54,554 nucleotides of DNA, from contig JAKLFC010000022.1 in assembly GCA_022711405.1 (NCBI GenBank), positions 1 through 54,554 on the forward strand, read 5' to 3'. This DNA is from Bacteroidota bacterium. Lineage in GTDB: Bacteria > Bacteroidota > Bacteroidia > Bacteroidales > JAGONC01. The translations under genes were made by a program, and so were the position numbers. Every line of letters starts with the position of its first letter. Within the stretch, counting starts at the first letter, position 1. A model generated the notes under the pieces. It saw nothing but the letters and a program-made list of their open reading frames with translations. It was not told where the DNA came from and searched no databases. This document shows, piece by piece, positions 28,451-37,018 of this stretch.

Positions 28451-31249
28451 ATGAGCGATCAGGATGATATAGGGCAGGAAGACGGGACGACCCAGGTGCC
28501 TGAGCAGCCTGAAGGCAAGCAGGAGATCCATAAGGTCAGGCATCTGTCGGGTCTTTATGAAAGCTGGTTTTTGGATTATGCCTCCTACGTGATCCTGGAG
28601 CGTGCGGTGCCTGACGTGTATGACGGGCTGAAGCCTGTGCAGCGCCGCCTCCTCCATGCCATGAAGGAGCTTGACGACGGCCGCTATAATAAAGTCGCCA
28701 ATATCATCGGGCATACCATGAAGTATCACCCTCACGGCGATGTTTCCATAGGTGATGCACTGGTGCAGATGGGACAGAAAGAGCTTCTCATCGATACACA
28801 GGGCAACTGGGGCAACATCCTGACGGGTGACAGCGCCGCAGCACCACGCTATATCGAGGCCCGGCTCTCAAAGTTTGCGCTGGAAGTCGCCTTCAGTCCC
28901 AAGATCACCACCTGGAGAGCCTCCTACGACGGCAGGAACAAAGAGCCCGTCACCCTGCCGGTGAAATTCCCGCTGTTGCTGGCCATGGGCGTGGAAGGCA
29001 TTGCCGTCGGACTGGCCTCAAAGATACTTCCTCATAATTTCAATGAATTGCTCGAGGCATCCATCCTCCTGCTCGAAGGCAAGGATTTTACGATCTATCC
29101 CGACTTTCCTACCGGCGGACTGGCTGACTTCAGCAAGTACAACGAAGGACTGCGCGGAGGAAAGGTCAGGATCAGAGCCCGCATCCTTCAGCAGGACAAA
29201 CGAACCCTGGTCATCACGGAAATACCGTACGGCGTCACCACCTCGTCACTCATCGAGACCATCATTGCCGCCAATGACAAAGGAAAGATCAAGATCAGGA
29301 AGATTGATGACAATACTGCCGGCCAGGTGGAGATCCTGGTGCACCTCGCCCCCGGGGTGTCACCCGATACCACCATGGACGCCCTGTATGCCTTCACCGA
29401 CTGCGAAATATCAATCTCTCCCAATGCCTGCGTAATCCTCAACGGCAAGCCGAGGTTCCTGGATGTGAAGGAGATCCTCAGGATATCCACCCGAAATACA
29501 ATGGACATTCTGAGAAAAGAGCTCCAGATCCGCAGACTGGAACTACTGGAAGAGCTGCTGTTCTCATCACTGGAGAAAATATTCATCGAGAAGAGGATAT
29601 ACCGCAAGATAGAAGAGTGTCAGACATGGGAATCGGTCATCGAGACGATAGACATGAACCTGAATCCGTACAAAAAGAAATTCTACCGGCCCATCACAAC
29701 GGATGATATCGTCCGTCTGACAGAGATAAAGATCAAACGTATTTCGAAGTACAACTCCCTTAAGGCCGACGAGTTCATTCATGAGCTGACCCTTGAGCTT
29801 GAAGAGGTGGAGAACCACCTGGAACATGTGACCGAATATGCCATAAATTATTTCCATCAGATTCAGAAAAAATACGGCGCGTCGCGCACACGGAAAACCG
29901 AGATCAGGAATTTTGATACCATCGAAGCGGCCATGGTAGCGGCAGCCACCCAGAAATTGTACGTCAACAGGGAACAGGGATTCGCGGGCACCAGCCTCAA
30001 AAAGGACGAGTTCGTCTGTGAATGCTCTGATATCGATGATATGATCGTTTTCAGGTCGGACGGGAACTTTATCGTCACCAAGGTCATGGAAAAATCCTAC
30101 GTGGGAGAAAATATCATCCATATTGACGTCTTTAAAAAGAATGACGACCGGACGATCTACAACCTTGTTTACCAGGATGGCAAGCACGGAAGCGTTTTCG
30201 TTAAACGGTTTCCTGTCGTGGGGATCGTCAGGGACAAGGAATATCAGATCACCCGGGGAACCGCCGGATCAAAGATCCTTTACTTCTCGGCCAATCCCAA
30301 CGGGGAAGCAGAGGTCATAAAGGTATACTTCAAACCCAAGCCGAAAATGAAGGTCCTTTCGATGGATTTTGACTTCGGGCAAGTGAGCATCAAGGGCCGC
30401 AACACGCAGGGCCGCCTTCTGACCCATAAGGGCGTGCGTAAGGTGGTCAAGGGCGAGGAAGGTGTCTCAACGCTGGGTGCGATCGACGTATGGTACGACG
30501 ACACTGTGAGAAGGCTCAATAACGACGGCCGCGGGGACCACCTGGGAGCTTTTGCCGGAGAAGACAAGATCCTCATCATCCTGCAATCAGGCGCTTACCG
30601 GATTACCGGGTTCGACCTCTCCACCCATTTCGAGGAAGACATGATCTGCATCCGGAAATATGACCCTGAGGAGGTCATCACTGTCATCTACGTGGAAGCA
30701 GAGAGCCAGGCTCCTTACCTGAAGAGGTTCCAGGCAGAGCTCTCCGCGAAGAAAGTCAGTTTCATCGGCGACGATCCCAGGGCCCGGCTGATGGCCGTGA
30801 GCTTTGATCCCGGCCCAGAGCTGGAGATCGTATATGTGCCCAACCCAAGGCGAAAAACTGGCAGTGAGATCATGCCGGCGGCAGAATTCATCGGTGTCAA
30901 GAGCTGCAAGGCCAGAGGTAAAAGGATCACCGCATCCCCCTGCGAGACCATCCGCTTCCTCCAGCCCGATGCCCCCGTAAAGGATGCTGAAGAGGTGAGC
31001 AGTGCGGAGGAAGCAGAAGCTGGTACCGAAGAGCTATCGGCGACCGAAGCGGTGCTGACGGAAGATGAGACAGATCTGGAAGCTGTGCAGGCCATTGAAG
31101 TGAGCCCGGATGACATCCCTGAGGAAGAAAAAGCGGGAGATCAGGTCGCTGATGAATCCACGATCCCGGAGAAAAAGGAGCAACCCCAGGAACCGGACAC
31201 GACACGTCAGAAAGGGGGGGAGTACGGCCAGATGGAACTTGAATTCTAA
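28451..31249 (+). CDS. parC: DNA topoisomerase IV subunit A (ParC)
   Basis: 932 residues from the ATG at 28451; the frame extends upstream without homology. The winged-helix/tower core (about 30-500) includes VPDVYDGLKPVQRRLLHAM, HPHGDVSIGDALVQMGQ and the DNA-cleaving tyrosine Y134 in AAPRYIEARLS. A beta-pinwheel-like C-terminal region follows (about 530-850). The tail after about residue 850 is strongly acidic, rich in E and A, and looks disordered. With its ParE partner it decatenates chromosomes. ParE is not adjacent, unlike the frequent parE-parC pairing. ParC is preferred to GyrA because it lacks the typical GyrA N-terminal wording. Confidence 0.92.
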   Translation: MSDQDDIGQEDGTTQVPEQPEGKQEIHKVRHLSGLYESWFLDYASYVILERAVPDVYDGLKPVQRRLLHAMKELDDGRYNKVANIIGHTMKYHPHGDVSIGDALVQMGQKELLIDTQGNWGNILTGDSAAAPRYIEARLSKFALEVAFSPKITTWRASYDGRNKEPVTLPVKFPLLLAMGVEGIAVGLASKILPHNFNELLEASILLLEGKDFTIYPDFPTGGLADFSKYNEGLRGGKVRIRARILQQDKRTLVITEIPYGVTTSSLIETIIAANDKGKIKIRKIDDNTAGQVEILVHLAPGVSPDTTMDALYAFTDCEISISPNACVILNGKPRFLDVKEILRISTRNTMDILRKELQIRRLELLEELLFSSLEKIFIEKRIYRKIEECQTWESVIETIDMNLNPYKKKFYRPITTDDIVRLTEIKIKRISKYNSLKADEFIHELTLELEEVENHLEHVTEYAINYFHQIQKKYGASRTRKTEIRNFDTIEAAMVAAATQKLYVNREQGFAGTSLKKDEFVCECSDIDDMIVFRSDGNFIVTKVMEKSYVGENIIHIDVFKKNDDRTIYNLVYQDGKHGSVFVKRFPVVGIVRDKEYQITRGTAGSKILYFSANPNGEAEVIKVYFKPKPKMKVLSMDFDFGQVSIKGRNTQGRLLTHKGVRKVVKGEEGVSTLGAIDVWYDDTVRRLNNDGRGDHLGAFAGEDKILIILQSGAYRITGFDLSTHFEEDMICIRKYDPEEVITVIYVEAESQAPYLKRFQAELSAKKVSFIGDDPRARLMAVSFDPGPELEIVYVPNPRRKTGSEIMPAAEFIGVKSCKARGKRITASPCETIRFLQPDAPVKDAEEVSSAEEAEAGTEELSATEAVLTEDETDLEAVQAIEVSPDDIPEEEKAGDQVADESTIPEKKEQPQEPDTTRQKGGEYGQMELEF

Positions 31250-31265
31250 TAACATACTGAATATC

Positions 31266-32009
31266 ATGAAGAAACGGCTTTTATTGATCAGTAATTCCAC
31301 CAATGCCGGTGAGTTGTATCTGGAGTGGCCCCGGCAATACATTAAGGAATTTCTGGAAGGAAGTGGTGTCAAACGCATTCTTTTTCTTCCCTATGCCGGT
31401 ATCAGCCTTGACCATACAGATGTGGAGCGGTCATATGATGTCTACGAACAGAGGGTGAACCAGGTCTTTCTGTCGCTGGGATACGAGATCTGCTCCATAC
31501 ACAGGGAACCGGATCCGGTAGAGGCTGTGGAGAATGCCCAGGCCATTGCCGTCGGTGGAGGGAATACCTTTCACCTGGTGTACAAGATGCATGAACTGGG
31601 ACTGATGGCCGCGATCCATCAACGGGCGCAGGAAGGTATTCCGTACCTGGGCTGGAGCGCCGGCGCCAACGTCGCATGCCCGACATTGATGACGACCAAT
31701 GATATGCCCATCATTCAGCCCGAAAGTTTTAACTGCCTCCACCTGGTGCCCTTCCAGATCAATCCTCATTACCTGGATGCGCACCCGGAAGGCCATGGGG
31801 GTGAAACCAGGCAGCAAAGGATCGAGGAATTTCTTCTGGTGAACAGGGGAACGTTTGTTGCCGGTCTGCGGGAGGGCACCCTGCTTCAGGTGGAAGGAGA
31901 CCAGATCCACCTGAAAGGTAAACGGCCGATGCGAGTCTTCCGCTATGGCCGGGATCCGGAAGAGTTTGAGCCGGGCAGCAACATCAATCTGCTCATGGAC
32001 TACGCCTGA
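31266..32009 (+). CDS. pepE: Dipeptidase E (aspartyl dipeptidase, serine peptidase family S51)
   Basis: 247 residues from the ATG at 31266; the open frame starts earlier inside parC. Motifs: ILFLPYAG near the N-terminus, AIAVGGGNTFHLVYKM, and the nucleophile elbow YLGWSAGANVACPT. ETFNCLHLVPFQ-type and NPHYLDAHPEGHGGETR segments follow. Family S51 cleaves Asp-X dipeptides in the cytoplasm. It lies 16 bp after parC, probably on the same transcript, and is convergent with aroE 4 bp away. Confidence 0.95.
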   Translation: MKKRLLLISNSTNAGELYLEWPRQYIKEFLEGSGVKRILFLPYAGISLDHTDVERSYDVYEQRVNQVFLSLGYEICSIHREPDPVEAVENAQAIAVGGGNTFHLVYKMHELGLMAAIHQRAQEGIPYLGWSAGANVACPTLMTTNDMPIIQPESFNCLHLVPFQINPHYLDAHPEGHGGETRQQRIEEFLLVNRGTFVAGLREGTLLQVEGDQIHLKGKRPMRVFRYGRDPEEFEPGSNINLLMDYA

Positions 32010-32013
32010 CAGG

Positions 32014-32760
32014 TCATTCCGTCCATAGTTCCCATGATTTATCTGCCTGGTGATGAAACATTTCCAGGCCATTGCTGATCATCGCTCCTCTATCTTCTGC
32101 CTTTTGAAGAAAAAGCGTTTTTACAGGATTGTAGATCAGGTCGATCACCACATGACCGGGATGTATCCACTCGTACGGGAACACCGGGCAATCACCGGTA
32201 TGAGGGAACATGCCCACCGGTGTCGCATTGACGATGATATCCGCAGTTTTCACCCTGATCTCATCCAGGCCGTCGTATCCGGTCTGATCCGGGCCGGATG
32301 GCTGCCTTGATACCGACAGGCACCGGACGCCATAACCATCGAAGACATGGCGCACCGCTCGTGCCGCGCCTCCGGTGCCAAGGATCAGAGCCTGCCGGAA
32401 GCCCGTCCTGTGCAAGGGCCTGTACATCATCATGAATCCATACGCGTCCGTGTTGTAACCTTCTAAAATTATGTGGCCTCCACCGCGGTCGATCCTGATC
32501 GTATTGACTGCGCCAATGCGGAGGGCTGTCGTATCCAGCCAGTCCAGATAGGGGATGATGGTGACTTTATGAGGTGTGGTGACATTCAGTCCCGTCAATG
32601 AGGGATGAGCCCTCACCAGATCTGGAAAATCTCCGGGGCATGGCAGCGCGAATTCACGGTACTCATGATCAGAGAGACCGAGCTGCCTGAACTTTTTGGT
32701 GAAATAGTCCCTTGAAAATGAGTGTGCCAGGGGGTAACCGATCAGACCCAGGAGCGGCAT
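32014..32760 (-). CDS. aroE: Shikimate dehydrogenase
   Basis: 248 residues; NADPH-dependent reduction of 3-dehydroshikimate. Signatures: LIGYPLAHSFSRDYF for shikimate binding, GLNVTTPHKVTIIPYLD with the catalytic lysine, NTDAYGFMMMYR, and the nucleotide loop LILGTGGAARAVRHVF. NATPVGMFP and DLIYNPVKTLFL complete the set. Slightly shorter than the typical 270, which is usual for Bacteroidota. Same strand as the flavodoxin-like gene, 29 bp downstream of it. Confidence 0.95.
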   Translation of the reverse strand: MPLLGLIGYPLAHSFSRDYFTKKFRQLGLSDHEYREFALPCPGDFPDLVRAHPSLTGLNVTTPHKVTIIPYLDWLDTTALRIGAVNTIRIDRGGGHIILEGYNTDAYGFMMMYRPLHRTGFRQALILGTGGAARAVRHVFDGYGVRCLSVSRQPSGPDQTGYDGLDEIRVKTADIIVNATPVGMFPHTGDCPVFPYEWIHPGHVVIDLIYNPVKTLFLQKAEDRGAMISNGLEMFHHQADKSWELWTE

Positions 32761-32789
32761 CGGATAAGAAAAGGAGGGTGGGAGGGGTT

Positions 32790-33320
32790 TCAGAAAAAAT
32801 GATTCTTTTTCAGGTCCCTGATCCAGGCATGGATACGTTCCATACTGAGCTCTGCCTGGTTGTGCTCATCGAGGGCCAGGCCCAGGAAGGAACCATCCTT
32901 CAGCGCTTTAGAGCCCGTATGTTCATATCCGACTGCGGGCCACTGCCCAACGATGACGGCCCCATGGGATTTCAGCTCGCTACCGATCCTTGCCATCTCA
33001 TCCACGTAGTGTTCCGGATAGAGGATCTGATCACCCAGTCCGTACAGGGCCGCTTTTCTGCCCTGTAGATCGATGTGTGCCCGGTTCATCTTCACAAAGA
33101 ATGTATTCCAGGGATTTCCCGTATAGGCGTCACGCCAGGAGTCAGCTCCCACCGTGGAACAACCAAAGATCAGGTAGGAAAAGTTCAGCAGCCCGTCAGG
33201 CTCAATATCGCGCAGGGAGATCAATTCGGCAGATTCCTCGCCCCATTCCGTATGAATTCTTTTTGCGTTCAGTTCAACACTTCCTTTTTTTGGCCAGTAA
33301 ATGATCCCGAGAGTCTTCAT
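32790..33320 (-). CDS. Flavodoxin-like protein with non-canonical phosphate loop
   Basis: 176 residues, flavodoxin size. The C-terminal half fits long-chain flavodoxin: FFVKMNRAHIDLQGRKAALYGLGDQILYPE and VGQWPAVGYEHTGSKAL, where the W and Y positions stack on FMN. The N-terminal loop that normally reads T-G-N-T-E/D to bind the FMN phosphate instead reads YWPKKGSVELNAKRI. FMN binding may therefore be weakened or use other contacts. Likely an electron carrier for Fe-S or radical enzymes. Between the TPR gene and aroE on the minus strand. Confidence 0.82.
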   Translation of the reverse strand: MKTLGIIYWPKKGSVELNAKRIHTEWGEESAELISLRDIEPDGLLNFSYLIFGCSTVGADSWRDAYTGNPWNTFFVKMNRAHIDLQGRKAALYGLGDQILYPEHYVDEMARIGSELKSHGAVIVGQWPAVGYEHTGSKALKDGSFLGLALDEHNQAELSMERIHAWIRDLKKNHFF

Positions 33321-33341
33321 GATGCTGTGGTATATGCGTGC

Positions 33342-34754
33342 CTATGTTTTTAATTTTTTATATGTCTCAATGATATTCAATACGTTCTTGTCTTTTTTCA
33401 GGTTCGGATAATAGGAAAAAAGCTGGTCGAGTCCATCGAAATCAAGGGCCAGTGCCTCTTCGATGAGGTTGTAGGCTTCCTTAATTTTTCCTGACCGGTA
33501 GGTATAGATGGCCAGGCGATAGATCAGGTCGGGATTCTCAGGCTGGACCTCCATTCCTTTTTTCAACGTTTCCAGTGCCTGCTGCACATCCCCCGTCTCA
33601 AGGTGCACGTGGGAATAATCGAGCCAGATGTCGGGATGATGGGGATCGATCATGCTCACCTGCTGGTAGGAATGGATCGAATCTTCCAGCAAACCACATT
33701 TGTGCTGGGTGTCGCCCAGCAGGTACCAGTAATCTTCATTCGACGGATCGAGGTTGATGGCTTTTTTAATGAAGCTGATGGCCTTCAGTGAGTTGCCAAG
33801 TTCGTCAAAGGCTATTCCGATGCCCAGCCACGCATCACCCAGATCGTTATCCTTTTTCAGGGCAAGACGGTAGTTGTCGATGGCCATTTCATATTCACCC
33901 AGTTTCTCGTAGCATTCGCCAATATAATAGTAGGTCATGGCTTCCGGTTCTTCGTACTGGAAGGTCTCCCTGTAGGTTTCGATCGCTTTGCGGAACTGGT
34001 TGAGATTGGCCAGGGAATTGGCTTTGTTGAAATGTGCAGATGAAAATCTGTCATCAATGGCAAGGGCGTAGTCGTAAGCATCGATCGCCTCCTGGTACTG
34101 TTCAAGATTGTTGAAGGCAATGCCGAGGTTGAACCATCCGATCCGTGAATACGGGTTGCTGTCAACGAACGTCCGGAAGAACTCCATGCACTCCTCTGGC
34201 CTGTTGGCGATCTCATAACAGAACGACAGTTCGAACAGCGTGGCGTCGTTTTCAGGATTGATTTCCAGTACCTTTTTCAGTTGCAGGATCGCATTGTCAT
34301 AATCCCCCATGTTCTCATACTCATAGGCGATGGTGGTGTACAGGTCCTCCAGGTCGTCGCTTCCTGCAATGGCTTTATTATACTCTTCGATGGCTTTGTC
34401 GTACCGTTTGAGCTGGCTGTACACTTCTCCCTTGGTGATGTGGATCTCCGTGTTCATCGGATCCATCACTTCGATCTCGGAAAGAAGCTTCAGGGCTTTT
34501 TCCGATTTATTGGCAAAAACGAAGTACTGGGCCTTTTTCAGCTGAAAGGTGACCGATCCCGGATGCTGTTCGATGGCATGACGGATGGCGAGGTTGGTTT
34601 TTTTCAGGTTGGTTCTTTCAATGTAGTAATCAATGATCACTTCAAAGTCTTCAACGTCAAAAAAATAACTTTCATTGAAATGGATCATCCTCTCAAAACG
34701 CTGCACCACCTCCTCAATCTGTTCGTCCGTATATTGATCAAAATTCTCTTCCAT
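33342..34754 (-). CDS. Tetratricopeptide repeat protein
   Basis: 470 residues, almost entirely TPR units of 34 residues. Clear examples are EYNKAIAGSDDLEDLYTTIAY, AILQLKKVLEINPENDATLF, AIDAYDYALAIDDRFSSAHF, AIDNYRLALKKDNDLGDAWL and AISFIKKAINLDPSNEDYWY. No signal peptide, so probably a cytoplasmic scaffold. A near-consensus promoter (TTG, 18-nt spacer, GAAGTTTG on the minus strand around 34768-34800) lies ahead. A similar large TPR protein is common in Bacteroidota near glmM-like genes; function unknown. Confidence 0.9.
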   Translation of the reverse strand: MEENFDQYTDEQIEEVVQRFERMIHFNESYFFDVEDFEVIIDYYIERTNLKKTNLAIRHAIEQHPGSVTFQLKKAQYFVFANKSEKALKLLSEIEVMDPMNTEIHITKGEVYSQLKRYDKAIEEYNKAIAGSDDLEDLYTTIAYEYENMGDYDNAILQLKKVLEINPENDATLFELSFCYEIANRPEECMEFFRTFVDSNPYSRIGWFNLGIAFNNLEQYQEAIDAYDYALAIDDRFSSAHFNKANSLANLNQFRKAIETYRETFQYEEPEAMTYYYIGECYEKLGEYEMAIDNYRLALKKDNDLGDAWLGIGIAFDELGNSLKAISFIKKAINLDPSNEDYWYLLGDTQHKCGLLEDSIHSYQQVSMIDPHHPDIWLDYSHVHLETGDVQQALETLKKGMEVQPENPDLIYRLAIYTYRSGKIKEAYNLIEEALALDFDGLDQLFSYYPNLKKDKNVLNIIETYKKLKT

Positions 34755-34838
34755 ACACGAATTTTCGGCAAACTTCGTTTATCTTTACCAGGGACAAAAG
34801 TAATAAAAAGATAGGTGTAAATGTGAGGGCCGTTAATT

Positions 34839-36248
34839 ATGCCGTTAATTAAATCAATTTCAGGGATACGGGGAACTATAGGCGGAAAATCGGGTGACGG
34901 GTTGACTCCTGCTGATATAGTGAGGTTTTCAGAAGGCTACGGGAAATTTCTCCTGTCCAGGAAACGTAAGCTCCCGGTCCAGGTGGTCATCGGGCGGGAT
35001 GGGCGCATGTCGGGCGAAATGGTGAGCCGACTGGTGTCGGGGACGCTGATGGGCCTGGGAATCCATGTCGTGGACCTTGGCCTTTCCACAACCCCTACGC
35101 TCGAAATGGCTGTGACCGAAACAGGCTCGGCCGGGGGGATCATGATCACGGCCAGCCATAATCCCAAACATTGGAATGCATTGAAGTTCCTTGACCGTCA
35201 CGGTGAATTCCTTTCGGATGCCGACGGGCAGAAGGTCCTTCAGCTGGCGGAGACCGCCGGGAATGAATATGCCGGCAATGCACAACTGGGTAAGTATAAA
35301 CAGGATGCGTCTCAGCTGTCAAAACACATCGAAAAGATACTCCGCCTGCCCCTGGTGAACATTCCTGCCATCCGGAAAGCGGATTTCCGCATTGTGGTGG
35401 ATCCTGTCAATTCCACGGGAGCGATCGCAGTTCCGCTGCTGCTCGAGCGACTGGGCGTTCAGCATGTGAACGTGCTCTTCGGTGAGGTGAACGGGGATTT
35501 TGCACACCTGCCGGAGCCACTGCCCGAAAACCTTTCCGAGCTGGCCTCGACCGTCGTCCGTACCAGGGCTAATCTTGGACTTGCCGTAGATCCTGATGTC
35601 GACCGGCTGGCCATCGTACAGGAGGATGGGGAGATGTTCGGGGAGGAATACACGCTGGTTACGGTGGCCGATTATGTGCTGAAGCATACGAAAGGGAACA
35701 CGGTCTCCAACATGTCGTCAACCTCCGCGCTGAGGGACATCACCGAAAAGGCAGGAGGAGTGTATTATGCCGCTCCGGTGGGGGAAGTGAACGTGGTGGG
35801 CAGGATGAAGGAGGTCAGGGCAGTCATCGGAGGCGAAGGTAACGGTGGAGTCATTTACCCCGAACTACATTACGGCAGGGACGCTCTGGTGGGCATTGCA
35901 CTGTTCCTGTCACACCTGGCGCTGTTTGGACGGTCATGCTCGGTATTGAAAAGCAAACTGCCCTATTATCACATATCCAAGAACAAGATCGCCATTCCAG
36001 AGGATGTGGATCTCAAGGTGGTATTTGAAGGCCTTACCAGGAAATATTCCAGCCAGCCCATCAACAGGGAAGATGGCGTGCGGATCGAGTTTGGCAGGGA
36101 CTGGGTCCACCTGCGGAAGTCGAACACCGAACCCATTCTGAGGATCTATGCCGAAAGCGATTCACAGGTCAAGGCCGAGGTTCTCGTCAGGAAGATCATT
36201 GCCGATATCGGGGAGGTGATACGGCTAAACGGAAGCATCCCGGATTAA
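34839..36248 (+). CDS. glmM: Phosphoglucosamine mutase (phosphohexomutase family)
   Basis: 469 residues. Converts glucosamine-6-phosphate to glucosamine-1-phosphate for UDP-GlcNAc, feeding both peptidoglycan and the lipid A genes at the left end. Motifs: the N-terminal SGIRGTIGG, the catalytic phosphoserine loop MITASHNPKHWNALKF, the metal loop DPDVDRLAIV, the sugar loop GGEGNGGVIYP, and the phosphate-binding RKSNTEPILRIYAE. A phosphomannomutase or dual activity is possible in this superfamily. Divergent from the TPR gene. Confidence 0.9.
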   Translation: MPLIKSISGIRGTIGGKSGDGLTPADIVRFSEGYGKFLLSRKRKLPVQVVIGRDGRMSGEMVSRLVSGTLMGLGIHVVDLGLSTTPTLEMAVTETGSAGGIMITASHNPKHWNALKFLDRHGEFLSDADGQKVLQLAETAGNEYAGNAQLGKYKQDASQLSKHIEKILRLPLVNIPAIRKADFRIVVDPVNSTGAIAVPLLLERLGVQHVNVLFGEVNGDFAHLPEPLPENLSELASTVVRTRANLGLAVDPDVDRLAIVQEDGEMFGEEYTLVTVADYVLKHTKGNTVSNMSSTSALRDITEKAGGVYYAAPVGEVNVVGRMKEVRAVIGGEGNGGVIYPELHYGRDALVGIALFLSHLALFGRSCSVLKSKLPYYHISKNKIAIPEDVDLKVVFEGLTRKYSSQPINREDGVRIEFGRDWVHLRKSNTEPILRIYAESDSQVKAEVLVRKIIADIGEVIRLNGSIPD

Positions 36249-36276
36249 TACGAGGTTGTGTAGGATGTGTTTTTTT

Positions 36277-36388
36277 AAACACAAAGGTGCACAAAGTGCT
36301 TCTCAAAGTAACACCAAGTAATTAATAACTAATTATTATACTTCGTGTACCTTTGAAAAAAACCTTTGTGCACCTTAGTGGTTAAGTG
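36277..36388. repeat. Imperfect long hairpin element between glmM and the CDGSH gene
   Basis: About 110 nt forming two imperfect arms of about 44 nt. The arms share AAGGTGCACAAAG (36284-36296 against 36364-36376 inverted) and further matching blocks (TCAAAG, TACAC/AACAC, AAGTA) at the same spacing. The arms contain recurring CACAAAG-like short units. An A/T-rich centre separates them. The 170-bp region has no gene. Confidence 0.7.
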
Positions 36389-36418
36389 CTTTTGACACAG
36401 CTTCAGGGGTGGGGTCCT

Positions 36419-36832
36419 TTAATCCTTAAATCCAATCTTGTAGTGCGTTCCGTCGCAATAGGGTTTGTTGCCGGATCCCCCGCAGCGGCAAAGAGCCACG
36501 TTCTCCTTGATGGTGGTCTTCCCATCCTTGCCGGTAAATTTGATTTTTCCGTGGATCTGGAAAGGGCCGTTGGGTACCGCTTCAATGGTGCCGATCACAG
36601 TGGCGTACGACAACTCTTCGTTCATAAAATAGCTAAGCGCTCCTGAGGGACATTTTTTGATCTGTTCGATGATCTTCGTGGTAGGAGCTCCGTTGGCATT
36701 GATCCAGGGCGACCTGGCCGCATCGAAAACCCCTGGCAATCCACGGAAGCAATTGGTTGAATGAAAGCATTTCCTGGGCTTCCACACGATCGTGACTTCC
36801 CCGTTCGTATATTCTTTGACAATGTCTTCCAT
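36419..36832 (-). CDS. (4Fe-4S) mono-cluster domain plus CDGSH iron-sulfur protein
   Basis: 137 residues. Residues 1 to about 65 match the divergent 4Fe-4S domain (YjdI-like), with cysteines in RKCFHSTNCFRG and KKCPSGAL. Residues about 85-130 hold a CDGSH-type 2Fe-2S motif, CRCGGSGNKPYCDGTHY. The two-domain form is widespread in bacteria, and a redox or iron-sulfur transfer role is inferred. It appears to be a single-gene unit with its own -7 element. Downstream of it, on the other side of the long hairpin, is glmM, convergent. Confidence 0.92.
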   Translation of the reverse strand: MEDIVKEYTNGEVTIVWKPRKCFHSTNCFRGLPGVFDAARSPWINANGAPTTKIIEQIKKCPSGALSYFMNEELSYATVIGTIEAVPNGPFQIHGKIKFTGKDGKTTIKENVALCRCGGSGNKPYCDGTHYKIGFKD

Positions 36833-36855
36833 GGTACAGCGATGTTGTCGTTAGG

Positions 36856-36863
36856 CAAATATA
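36856..36863 (-). promoter_or_regulatory. -7 element candidate for the CDGSH gene
   Basis: TATATTTG on the minus strand, 24-31 nt before the ATG. A -33 TTG at proper spacing is not seen. Confidence 0.4.
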
Positions 36864-36960
36864 CAATTAAAGAATCAAAAATAAAGAAATCCAAAAGAAT
36901 ATCCGCCATGGGATGTCAGTGAAATTATCCTTCTTTTTTAGGAAATTCAATTAGTATCCT

Positions 36961-36968
36961 TACTTTTG
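36961..36968 (+). promoter_or_regulatory. -7 element candidate for the DHOD-like gene
   Basis: TACTTTTG matches TAnnTTTG, leaving a leader of about 44 nt. The -33 region is A/T-rich without TTG. Confidence 0.4.
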
Positions 36969-37018
36969 TTAACCGTTTGGCAAGCCATTACTTCATTCAT
37001 TCATTAATTCCTTGATCT

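Noticed and set aside
36419..36832. CDGSH gene as cotranscribed with glmM
   Set aside because: The genes are convergent and a long hairpin lies between them.
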